This document shows positions 17,964 to 25,800 of a DNA stretch of 61,109 nucleotides, piece after piece. The translations under genes were made by a program, and so were the position numbers. The stretch is taken from assembly GCA_017999835.1 (NCBI GenBank), contig JAGNLA010000010.1, positions 1 through 61,109 of the forward strand, in the 5' to 3' direction. Numbering within the stretch: position 1 is the stretch's first letter; each line of letters starts with the position of its first letter. Below the pieces are notes generated by a model. That model had not been told where the DNA came from and did not search any database. It was given only the letters and a program-made list of their open reading frames with translations. This DNA is from Caldisericia bacterium (GTDB lineage Bacteria; Caldisericota; Caldisericia; JAAYUI01).

Positions 17964-17999
17964 ATAAGCCCCTTGGAATTCCAAGGGGCTTATTTGTTT
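17964..17999 (+). terminator. Rho-independent terminator
   Basis: A perfect 13-bp inverted repeat (17964-17976 with 17981-17993) around the loop AATT, followed by T-rich sequence on the forward strand. It is the second hairpin after the protease gene and probably its main terminator. Confidence 0.8.
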
Positions 18000-18015
18000 C
18001 GAGATGAAATTAAAA

Positions 18016-19500
18016 TCAGATTGTGTCTGTGATTGCCTTGTCAAGAACTGGATACTTTGAAAGCCAGGCTCTTCTTTCTTCCCTGAGCTTGTCATTCATG
18101 GCCTTAATCTGGTCTGCGCTGTAGTAATTGGCTGGGTCGAATCTCTTCATGTCCACACCAGGAACTTCGGCTGGAACTTCGTATCCCCAGTATTCATCCT
18201 TGCGCCACTTGACGTTGTCTTTTGCAATGTTTGTCAGGAATGATGCTGAATCGACGACTGTGATTTTTTCCTTGCCGCCGATTTTTCCAGTGTTGAGCAG
18301 GTAGCACTTCATGTGTGGGTTGGTTTTGAGGATGTTCATGATGTAGTTGCCTTCGTCGTCGCATGGGCCAACGATGAATGGGTTGGTGCCGACTTCGCGT
18401 TTGCTCTGTCCTGCTTTTGTTGGGTCGCCTGCTGATGTTTCGATGGATTCACCAAGCATGAAGAATGCGGCACCCTGCTCAGGTGTGAGTCTGACAAGCG
18501 GTGGGATGATGTCTTCGCGTCTGGTGATAAAAACCATCAGGTCGCATCTTGGAAGGTCAATATTGTTGTCGGTGTACATTACTTCGGATCTTTGAACAAT
18601 GCCACGACCGTTTGATGTGAATTCGGCGTTGTCAAAGTCCACCGAACCGTCGGCATTAACCCAGACGTTTTCAAGCACTGCGTTTGGTGAAGTGGCTGCC
18701 TTGTAAAGAACTGGCTGACCTTTTGGCTCAAGACCCTCGGTCTTGATGTAGTAGTTGTTCTCGGTACCGATGCATCTTGTGTCTGGATACATGAAGATTA
18801 CGTCATCCTGACGGATGATTACGCCTTCATCGCCTTCGAGGAAGTGGTGGTGGCAGGTGAGGGTGGTCTTGCCTGTGCCTGAGAGGCCGAATAGGATCAT
18901 GCCCTTTTCTACGATTTTGCCATTGTTATCCTTGATCTTAAGGACTTTCGAGCCTGCATGAAGGCCAAGTCCGCCCTTCATCTTTGTGCGATACATACCC
19001 ATTCTCAGGAATGATTTCTTGATTTCACCGAAATAATCCGTGCCAAGAATGTAAGTTACACCATCGATTGGGTTGACAATAATCTTTCTCTCCGGCCATT
19101 CCGGTATGTCAATTGATGTCAATGGCTTTTCTGTGAGATTTTTTTCTTGCGGGAGGAAAAGGTTTGACCACATGTATGGAAGTCTTGGGTATGCGGCTGA
19201 CATGTAGAGGTTGCATGGAATCTTGTAACCTTCTGTCATACAAAGCTGTCTCTGGGTCAGGATAAGCTCCTTGTCTTTGAGGTATTCCCTGACTTTGAGA
19301 AGTGTCTGAACCTGGTCAGCGGTTGGTTCGATGCCAGTGACTTCTGTGTTTTTGGCAGAACGGTTTCTGACTTTTGACGTGTACATCGGCGAACCAAAAA
19401 CGGTTGTTTTTTCATCTGCCTTGCCCATCTTCCTGAGTTCGTCAGTTGACAGGTTTACAAGTAACTTTCCAGCTTCAATCGGCTTTGTAAAAATATCCAT
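18016..19500 (-). CDS. pckA: phosphoenolpyruvate carboxykinase (ATP)
   Basis: ATP-dependent PEP carboxykinase, 494 residues, which interconverts oxaloacetate plus ATP and PEP plus CO2 plus ADP. The kinase P-loop is FGLSGTGKTTL, followed by the metal/nucleotide region EGDEGVIIRQDDV; the C-terminal part has ITRREDIIPPLVRLTPEQGA, typical of the family. It is a little shorter than the usual 520-540 residues. AGGAGG lies before the ATG. It is the last gene of the cobO operon, 12 bases after the mutase subunit, which suggests it handles C4 acids derived from methylmalonyl-CoA. Direction in vivo cannot be told from sequence. Confidence 0.95.
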   Translation of the reverse strand: MDIFTKPIEAGKLLVNLSTDELRKMGKADEKTTVFGSPMYTSKVRNRSAKNTEVTGIEPTADQVQTLLKVREYLKDKELILTQRQLCMTEGYKIPCNLYMSAAYPRLPYMWSNLFLPQEKNLTEKPLTSIDIPEWPERKIIVNPIDGVTYILGTDYFGEIKKSFLRMGMYRTKMKGGLGLHAGSKVLKIKDNNGKIVEKGMILFGLSGTGKTTLTCHHHFLEGDEGVIIRQDDVIFMYPDTRCIGTENNYYIKTEGLEPKGQPVLYKAATSPNAVLENVWVNADGSVDFDNAEFTSNGRGIVQRSEVMYTDNNIDLPRCDLMVFITRREDIIPPLVRLTPEQGAAFFMLGESIETSAGDPTKAGQSKREVGTNPFIVGPCDDEGNYIMNILKTNPHMKCYLLNTGKIGGKEKITVVDSASFLTNIAKDNVKWRKDEYWGYEVPAEVPGVDMKRFDPANYYSADQIKAMNDKLREERRAWLSKYPVLDKAITDTI

Positions 19501-19512
19501 TATTCCTCCTTA

Positions 19513-19902
19513 TTACTTTGAAACCACCTTCTTAATAAATTCTGCAACCTGTCCGGTGGGTGTGCCCGGACCAAAAACCTCTGCAACACCCATTTTCTTC
19601 AATTCGATGGCATCCTCTTCAGGGATAATGCCGCCGACAAAAAGAACCTTGTTTGAAACTCCGTTTTCTTTCAGCTTTTCAATGATCTTTGGGACAATGG
19701 TCATATGAGCGCCTGAAAGGATGGAGATGCCTATGACGTCAACGTTTTCTTGAATAGCCGTTTTGACGATCATTTCCGGCGTCTGGTGAAGGCCTGTGTA
19801 AACAACTTCCATTCCAGCGTCTCTGAGAGCCTGGGCGATAACTTTGGCTCCGCGATCATGTCCATCAAGTCCGGGTTTTGCAACCAATACCTTTATTTGC
19901 AT
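19513..19902 (-). CDS. methylmalonyl-CoA mutase, cobalamin-binding subunit
   Basis: A 129-residue stand-alone B12-binding domain. The cobalamin motif DGHDRG (the DxHxxG signature whose histidine coordinates cobalt) is at residues 14-19, followed by GISILSGAH and later GGIIPEEDA, matching the small subunit or C-terminal domain of methylmalonyl-CoA mutase. In two-gene systems it pairs with a catalytic subunit of about 550 residues; that partner is not in this window. MeaB and CobO directly upstream support a methylmalonyl-CoA mutase role (R-methylmalonyl-CoA to succinyl-CoA). Another acyl-CoA mutase such as isobutyryl- or ethylmalonyl-CoA mutase cannot be excluded. Overlaps meaB by ten bases. 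Confidence 0.93.
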   Translation of the reverse strand: MQIKVLVAKPGLDGHDRGAKVIAQALRDAGMEVVYTGLHQTPEMIVKTAIQENVDVIGISILSGAHMTIVPKIIEKLKENGVSNKVLFVGGIIPEEDAIELKKMGVAEVFGPGTPTGQVAEFIKKVVSK

Positions 19903-20828
19903 TTCGATTCCTCCAATACTTCAAGCCACAAGCTTTTTGCAATCTCCCAAGGTGGTTGCCCAAGCTCGATGGCTCGTTCTGATAACTTTTTCTTCAACGG
20001 TTCATACGAATTGCCAAAAATATTTCCCAAAAGCCAGAAATCAACTTCGGCCTGGTATCTCTCATTTATTTTGGTTGCGCGTTCGTTTGTTCTAATTAGA
20101 TAATCGAAGTGATTTGTTATCTGGTCATAGAGATCTGCTATACCAATATCTTCCTTTGCTACTGTTCTGACAATTGGAGGAACCCAGGCTTTTCTCCACA
20201 GTGATACGGCAAACTGGAGTTCGGCGTCGAGCTGATCAGCCCCCGATTTGTCAGATTTGTTGATGCAGAAAATATCTGCTCCTTCGAGCAGTCCTGCCTT
20301 CATCATCTGAATAGAGTCGCCTGAATCTGGAGTCATGACAACAACCACGGTGTCAGATTTGGAAACGACGTCTACCTCGGTTTGACCAACGCCGACCGTT
20401 TCGATGATGATTATTGGATAACCGCAGATGTCGAGGAAATCAGCAACTATCGACGATTTAGGAGCCATGCCACCCAGATGTCCGCGCGTTGCCATCGAAC
20501 GGATGAACACGCCATTATCAGTGAAATGCTGGGTCATTCTTGTCCTGTCACCGAGCAGTGCGCCATGGGTGTAAGGTGAGCTTGGGTCGCAAGCGATAAT
20601 TGCAACTTTCTTGTCCAATCTCCTGATTACTGAGATGAGTCTTGAGATAAGTGAGCTTTTGCCAGCACCAGGCGAACCGGTGATACCTATCCTGTGCGCT
20701 TTTCCTATGTTGTTGTAGCTATTTCCAAATATGATGTCAGGATCGCCACCGTCTTCCAGGTATGAAATTATTTCGGCTTGAGCGCCGTGGTTTCCTGCAA
20801 TAGCATTTTTGACCGTATTAGAATTCAA
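19893..20828 (-). CDS. meaB: GTPase MeaB/ArgK, mutase chaperone
   Basis: G3E-family GTPase of about 311 residues that protects and reloads the B12 cofactor of methylmalonyl-CoA mutase. Motifs in order: P-loop [27 protein letters not shown]-type switch ([10 protein letters not shown]), ETVGVGQ and base-recognition NKSD. I prefer a TTG start at 20828, preceded by GGAGAGAAGG, since it leaves an 11-bp overlap with cobO; an ATG at 20861 would add eleven residues and a longer overlap. The old name ArgK is a misnomer. Gene order cobO-meaB-mutase subunit makes the function clear. Confidence 0.93.
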   Translation of the reverse strand: MNSNTVKNAIAGNHGAQAEIISYLEDGGDPDIIFGNSYNNIGKAHRIGITGSPGAGKSSLISRLISVIRRLDKKVAIIACDPSSPYTHGALLGDRTRMTQHFTDNGVFIRSMATRGHLGGMAPKSSIVADFLDICGYPIIIIETVGVGQTEVDVVSKSDTVVVVMTPDSGDSIQMMKAGLLEGADIFCINKSDKSGADQLDAELQFAVSLWRKAWVPPIVRTVAKEDIGIADLYDQITNHFDYLIRTNERATKINERYQAEVDFWLLGNIFGNSYEPLKKKLSERAIELGQPPWEIAKSLWLEVLEESKCK

Positions 20829-21339
20829 TGCCTTCTCTCCCGTCAAGTCCTTCAGTATCAAAATAATGTTTGATAGGGTTCATTTCAGTGACCAAATCTG
20901 CGGATTCAATGAGCTCCGGTGGGGCATATCTGCCTGATAGTACAAGCTCTGTTTTTGGATTCCTGACTGCAAGAACCTGGATAACCCTGTTGAGCGGCAA
21001 CAGACCAAACTTGATGGCCACATTGATCTCGTCTGCAATGACAAGATCCCAGTCCCCGGAAATGATTGCTTCCCTTAACTCGTCCAGCCCCTGCAAGGCA
21101 ATGTCTATGTCGGTCTGTTCTGGCTGCTTTGGGTTGACAAAAGATGGCCTACCAAATTGAATTACTGTTATTCCGAGTTTTTTTGCGCTTGTCAACTCGC
21201 CGTAATGCTGGGAGCCTTTGAGAAATTGGATAATGAGAACTTTTTTATTGTGCCCGGCAGCTCTCATGGCAAGACCAAAACATGCTGTTGTCTTGCCCTT
21301 TCCGTTTCCAGTATAAATCTGCAATCTGCCGGTATTCAC
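20818..21339 (-). CDS. cobO: corrinoid adenosyltransferase
   Basis: CobO/BtuR-type cob(I)alamin adenosyltransferase, 173 residues, which transfers the adenosyl group of ATP to reduced corrinoid to form the coenzyme used by the mutase. The N-terminal P-loop TGNGKGKTTA and the following FGLAMRAAGH, IQFLKG and VIADEINVA are family signatures. The start is a GTG six bases from a -10 box, with no ribosome binding site, so a leaderless transcript is predicted. It heads the operon cobO-meaB-mutase subunit-pckA. No other cobalamin synthesis gene is nearby, which fits corrinoid salvage. Confidence 0.95.
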   Translation of the reverse strand: MNTGRLQIYTGNGKGKTTACFGLAMRAAGHNKKVLIIQFLKGSQHYGELTSAKKLGITVIQFGRPSFVNPKQPEQTDIDIALQGLDELREAIISGDWDLVIADEINVAIKFGLLPLNRVIQVLAVRNPKTELVLSGRYAPPELIESADLVTEMNPIKHYFDTEGLDGREGIEF

Positions 21340-21345
21340 GTTCTC

Positions 21346-21373
21346 ATGATAAGTTCGGTAGGGTTAATGTCAA
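21346..21373 (-). promoter_or_regulatory. promoter of the cobO operon (leaderless)
   Basis: Reading the reverse strand: TTGACA (21373-21368), 16-bp spacer, TATCAT (21351-21346), then six bases to the GTG start of cobO. No ribosome binding site is present. Its -35 box lies four bases from that of the forward promoter for the next gene. Confidence 0.65.
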
Positions 21374-21376
21374 CTG

Positions 21377-21405
21377 TTGATTAGTTTTACTGCGTAAAAT
21401 ATAAT
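21377..21405 (+). promoter_or_regulatory. promoter of the FtsB/DivIC-like gene (leaderless)
   Basis: TTGATT (21377-21382), 17-bp spacer, consensus TATAAT (21400-21405), then only six bases to the ATG at 21412. No Shine-Dalgarno sequence. The geometry predicts that transcription starts at the first base of the start codon. Confidence 0.7.
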
Positions 21406-21411
21406 TAGGTC

Positions 21412-21822
21412 ATGCCTACAAAAGCAAAGAAGATTAGAAAGGTTACAGCCAGAGTCTTAATCTTGGTGTTTGTGTTGGTGGCTTTGTATTTTTTAATAAA
21501 ACCTTTGGCAGTCATTGACTTCAAGATTGTCAGGCTTTTAGACGAAAATGAAAGGCTGACGGCTGAAAAAACCAGACTCGAAAAAACGCTGGAGAAACTT
21601 GATTCTGAAATAGAAAAAGGCAAAACCATGGCAGGATACGAGCAAAAAGCCAGAGAAAAACTCCAGATGATATACGAAGGCGAACAAATCTACATTTGTA
21701 AAGACTCTCTAGGGATGGATCTGAGACAGGAAAGTGATGTGATAAGCGTTGAAATGTCATCACGTACCCAAAAATCTGTTTTCTCAAAGATTTGGGATAT
21801 GGTTCTTAGTTTGTTCCGTTAA
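21412..21822 (+). CDS. FtsB/DivIC-like septum-formation protein
   Basis: A 136-residue bitopic membrane protein. A basic cytoplasmic N-terminus of about 12 residues precedes one membrane span (about 14-30), then a coiled coil (about 37-72, leucine heptads with ENERLTAEKTRLEK) and a short extracytoplasmic region containing AREKLQMIYEGEQIY. This matches the layout and the A-R-E-xL-x-M motif of FtsB/DivIC, which link the cell-division synthase complex to the septum. The C-terminal 45 residues have no known motif. It is transcribed divergently from cobO. No other division gene is adjacent. Confidence 0.75.
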   Translation: MPTKAKKIRKVTARVLILVFVLVALYFLIKPLAVIDFKIVRLLDENERLTAEKTRLEKTLEKLDSEIEKGKTMAGYEQKAREKLQMIYEGEQIYICKDSLGMDLRQESDVISVEMSSRTQKSVFSKIWDMVLSLFR

Positions 21823-21903
21823 CTTTTTAAAATATGCCAACGCTTAACAATTATCTGAGAACTGTTGTTTAAACCAGTATCGGTTATTTTGGTGCACTCA
21901 ATC

Positions 21904-21931
21904 TTGAAATCAGGTTTTTTTCTGGTATACA
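21904..21931 (+). promoter_or_regulatory. promoter of the tRNA gene
   Basis: TTGAAA (21904-21909), 16-bp spacer, TATACA (21926-21931), placed 15 bases before the tRNA 5' end, a normal distance for a tRNA promoter. Confidence 0.55.
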
Positions 21932-21946
21932 TTTGAACTCGACGAC

Positions 21947-22019
21947 GGCGAGGTAGCTCAGCGGTCAGAGCACGCGGCTCATACCCGCGGTGTCGTGGGT
22001 CCGATTCCCACCCTCGCCA
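21947..22019 (+). tRNA. tRNA with CAT anticodon (Met, or lysidine-modified Ile)
   Basis: A 73-nt cloverleaf: acceptor GGCGAGG/CCTCGCC with discriminator A, D arm GCTC/GAGC, anticodon stem CGCGG/CCGCG with loop CTCATAC, five-base variable loop and T stem GTGGG/CCCAC. The G1:C72 pair and the absence of a GGG/CCC anticodon stem argue against initiator tRNA, leaving elongator Met or tRNA-Ile(CAU). The T-loop reads TCCGATT, so position 55 is C where almost all tRNAs have T (pseudouridine 55). The CCA end is not encoded; a run of seven T begins at once after the discriminator base and probably ends transcription. Confidence 0.93.
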
Positions 22020-22231
22020 TTTTTTTATGCCCCCTTATAATTAAGTCTTGAATTATGATTTTCTACAAACATATCACTCAATTTTACCAATATATTCGTA
22101 TAGAGTTTATATTTAGCCGAAAATATGACGAAAATGACCCCAAGATAATAAAACTGTAAACACTAACTATTATCAATAAACAAGATAGATTATGTTACTA
22201 CATCGATATTTTTGAAAATTAAGCTAACCTA

Positions 22232-22259
22232 TTGCAAAAAGAAATTATTATGCAACAAT
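22232..22259 (+). promoter_or_regulatory. weak candidate promoter of the HTH regulator gene
   Basis: TTGCAA (22232-22237), 16-bp spacer, AACAAT (22254-22259), then six bases to the ATG at 22266. The -10 box is poor, but the position repeats the leaderless pattern seen at other genes and no ribosome binding site is present. Confidence 0.35.
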
Positions 22260-22265
22260 AGGGTT

Positions 22266-22649
22266 ATGAGCAGACAAACATCAACGCTAGGTGACTTTTT
22301 GAACCAAAAAAGGCTTGCCAAGAAGGTTACATTCAGCCAACTTGCCAAGGCCTGCAAAATGGCAACGCCAACCATTTGGAAAGTGATAAAAGACAGGGCA
22401 AAACCAAAAGATTTAACCCTGCAGGCACTTTCTGAAGCTCTTGACGTTACCGTTTCAGAGCTGTTCGAGATGAGAGACAAGACCCCTTATAAAACCAGCA
22501 AGAGAAGGCCAGGAAGACCGCCAAAAATCAAAGAAACGGTTTCAGACTCTCCTGTTGATAAGGGGAAACTGATTGAAACGATCAGAAATTCAAAGCTTTC
22601 AGACCAAACCATCGAAGCGCTCTATTACCTCATTACAACAATCGCATAA
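22266..22649 (+). CDS. XRE-type HTH regulator with AT-hook-like segment
   Basis: DNA-binding protein of 127 residues. The N-terminal 65 residues form a Cro/C1-type helix-turn-helix (TFSQLAKACKMATPTIWKVI, then LTLQALSEALDVTVSELFE). A basic linker holds RRPGRPPK, with the GRP core of an AT-hook that binds the minor groove of AT-rich DNA. The C-terminal 40 residues form predicted helices without a known ligand domain. I use the ATG at 22266 since the HTH domain starts there; an in-frame upstream ATG adds 18 unrelated residues. It stands alone between the tRNA gene and a terminator, so its targets are unknown; autoregulation is possible. Confidence 0.85.
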   Translation: MSRQTSTLGDFLNQKRLAKKVTFSQLAKACKMATPTIWKVIKDRAKPKDLTLQALSEALDVTVSELFEMRDKTPYKTSKRRPGRPPKIKETVSDSPVDKGKLIETIRNSKLSDQTIEALYYLITTIA

Positions 22650-22675
22650 GCTCTGCAGCCCTGTCTGCACCCCGT

Positions 22676-22699
22676 ACCCCTGCTTTTGCAGGGGTTTTT
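22676..22699 (+). terminator. Rho-independent terminator
   Basis: Stem ACCCCTGC/GCAGGGGT (22676-22683 with 22688-22695) with loop TTTT and a run of five T, following the HTH regulator gene by 27 bp. Confidence 0.9.
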
Positions 22700-22842
22700 C
22701 ATTAAGTTAAATAAAGCTTATAAAAGCAAATCATTGAAATGTATGATTAACAATTTAGAAATAAAAAATATTATTAGTTTATCTGAGATAATTCTTGTAC
22801 AGAAATTGTCTTCAAATATTGTTTATTTGTATCTGTGATTGA

Positions 22843-25800
22843 CTAGCTTCCGACGATTTCGTCGGATAAGGATTTCAAGTTAGCCCTGACTATTTGTAAT
22901 TCTTTTGAGATTTGGTCTGGTTCTTGCTTTCTTATCGTATTCTCAAGTTTGACTATGGCTTTGTGAAGTTCTTCAACGTAAGCCATACCTTTGATCGTGT
23001 GTGTGAGTTTGAGCGCCTGAGAAAAATCACCTTTAGCAATGAGTTTTTCTGCTTCGTCAAGCGATTTGTAGCTGTTGGCAACAAAACTTCCGAGCACCTC
23101 TTTAAGTTTGTTGGGGTCAATGAGTAATCTTTCGGCAAGTTTCTCAATGACACCCTTCTGGTTGTCAAGCATGGCCTTTTGCAGCACAATCGATAATGTT
23201 CTAAGCAACTCATTGATTTTGAATGGTTTTGCAACGAAGTCATCCATGCCTGCGTTCATACATCTTTCTTTGTCCTCTGAGGTGGCATAGGCTGTCAGTG
23301 CGATGATAGGGAGCCTGTTGCGCGTGGTTGTTTCTTCAAAATATCTGATCTGCATGGTAGCATCCAATCCTGAAAGGTCGGGCATCTGTACATCCATCAG
23401 ACATGCGTCGAAATCGCCCTGCTTTATCATTTCGATTGCCTGCGTTCCGCTCATGGAAACTGATGTCACGCACCCCATTCTTTTGAGAACATCCCGCAAA
23501 AGCATGATATTGAGTTGGTTGTCTTCGACAATGAGAATTTTTTTTCCGAACAAATTCAGCAATGACATCTCAGGTTCGTTTGGGAACAGTTTTGCAATTG
23601 CCGAAACCAGTTCTTCTTTGTCTGGTTTTTGGCTTGTGGATACAACATTTTTGGCTTTAAGCGAATGTCCGATGAGAATAACCTTTGGTTCATCTTCATT
23701 CTTGCATTGAGCAAGAAGTTTTTCTATAACGTTGGGATGGGAGTCTGTGACAACGAGTTTGCAATGCCTAAGGTTTTCGAGGTTGGCATCACAAATTGTC
23801 ACTGCCATATCGGTTTTGGCAAATATTGAGATCAAAATCTCTTTGGTATCTTGGTCGTTTACATTTATCAAGATTGTTTTCTTATCAATATCGGTTGTGG
23901 ATTTGTCCATTGTTCTCTCCAGCTCAAGGCGAATCCGGAACAGGGTGCCTGGCTCCTGCTTGTCGATTATGTCAATGCTGCCGTTCATTTTTTCTACTAA
24001 ACCCTTGACGATAGCAAGTCCTAGACCTGAACCACCAAATTTCCTGGTTGCAGAGCTATCGACCTGCATGAAAGGCTCAAAAACGATCTTCCTCATCTCT
24101 TTTGGGATACCGATGCCTGTGTCATCGACTTCAATCTGCACCAAATCTTTTCTCTCGCCGATATTTGAAACATTGAGTGAAACTGAAATTCGGCCGTTTT
24201 TGGTGAATTTTGTGGCGTTTCCAAGTAGGTTAATCATTATCTGTTTGAACTTGTCAGGGTCGATCAAATGGCTTGAGGTATCGTTGTTTGAGGTGAATTC
24301 AATTGAATTGCTTGATTCTTTTGTTTTTTGTTCAACGAGCAAAATGCTTTCCTTAATCAGATTGGACAGAATTTGCTGTGAGGATTCTATAGATAATTTG
24401 CCTGCCTCGATTTTTGAGATATCCAACAAACTCGAGGTCATTGAGTTGAGCGCCTGGGCTGCTGTTTCGATGGCGTTCATATACTTTCTTTGATTTTCTT
24501 CAACGATGTCTGCGGAGAGCAACTGGACAAACCCAAGAAGGGCATTGAGCGGAGTTCTGATTTCATGAGACATGTTGGCAAGGAACTCGGATTTGGCTGA
24601 TGACGCTGATTCGGCTTGGCTGATTGCATGTTTGAGTTCTTTCTCGACTATCTTTGTTATTGTGATGTCCTCGAAGATTAGATGAACTCTTTGTACCTGG
24701 TCTTGTTGGCTTGAATATGGAATCAGATAAACGATAACAAACAATTCAGAACCGTTGACATAGATTGACTTTTCATTGACGACAGTCTCATTTTTCTCTA
24801 TGCATGCCTTGAAATCATCCAAAATTCCCGAATCCTTGAAGATTTTGTAATCAGAGAGCATGGATCCAAGCATTTGTTCCTGATTACCTATAGAGATCAT
24901 TGAAAGCAGTGATTTGTTGACACTGATGATCTTGCCGTCGATGTCGGTTATCATTGTCCCGAGCGGAGAATTCTCAACAAGCAGTCTGTATCGTTCCTCG
25001 GATTCCCGAATGGCAATGCTGGCATTCTGCAGGAGTGTAATGTCTTGGTATGTGCTAAGAATACACTCTCTTCCATTGAAACGGATTAGTTCGGATGAGT
25101 AAATGATTTCTTTTTTGGTTTCATCCGCAAGAGTGAAGGTGTCGATTCTACTTTTTACGCAGCCGTATTCTTTCAGATCCTTTATAAAAGATTCGTGTTC
25201 GGTTCGAGTAAGAATTTTCAATTCGTGAAGATTCTTGCCTACAATCTGCTCTTTGCTCAATTCGGTCATTTTACAGAAATCATCATTGCAGAGAATGATC
25301 TTTCCGGTGTCGTATTCCATGATTATTGAAGGGAAGTTCGAATTCAAAACGGTTGTTCTGAAACGTTCGTCCGATTTCATCAAGTCAAGCTGGATCTGTT
25401 TGAATTCGGAAATATCTGAAACAGTGATTATGTAGATGCTGTCATTGCCAATGTCTGTCGAAGTGGCGTTGAAAAGGTATGTCAGTTCCTGTCCGTCAAC
25501 ATCGTACGAAATCTCCTGCTTGACATTACGTTTTTCCCTGACCAGTCTTTCGATGAAGTCCCCTGTTTCAGGATTATTTTTGAATCTTGAGAGATTGGCG
25601 AATTGTTCGCCGATGACTTGGGCAAAATCCGAGCCTACTATTTTAACAAATTTCAGGTTGCAGTCGATTATCTTCAAACTTGAACAGTCGATGATGGCAA
25701 GGCCAAGCGGGGAAAAATGAAAAACGGTGTAGAATTTCTCCCTGGCAACGTTGAGGTTGAACTGGTTTCTTCTGGTTTCAGTCATGTTGTTTATTACAAC

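Noticed and set aside
20818-21412. Cobalamin riboswitch upstream of cobO
   Set aside because: The intergenic region is 72 bp and the promoter places the start of transcription at the start codon, leaving no leader RNA.
21947-22265. Genomic island or prophage attachment at the tRNA 3' end
   Set aside because: No integrase, no repeat of the tRNA 3' end further along, and the neighbours are ordinary chromosomal genes.
22849-22866. Short hairpin TCCGACGA-TT-TCGTCGGA at the end of the hybrid kinase gene
   Set aside because: Stem of eight base pairs with a two-base loop and no T tract; not a convincing terminator.
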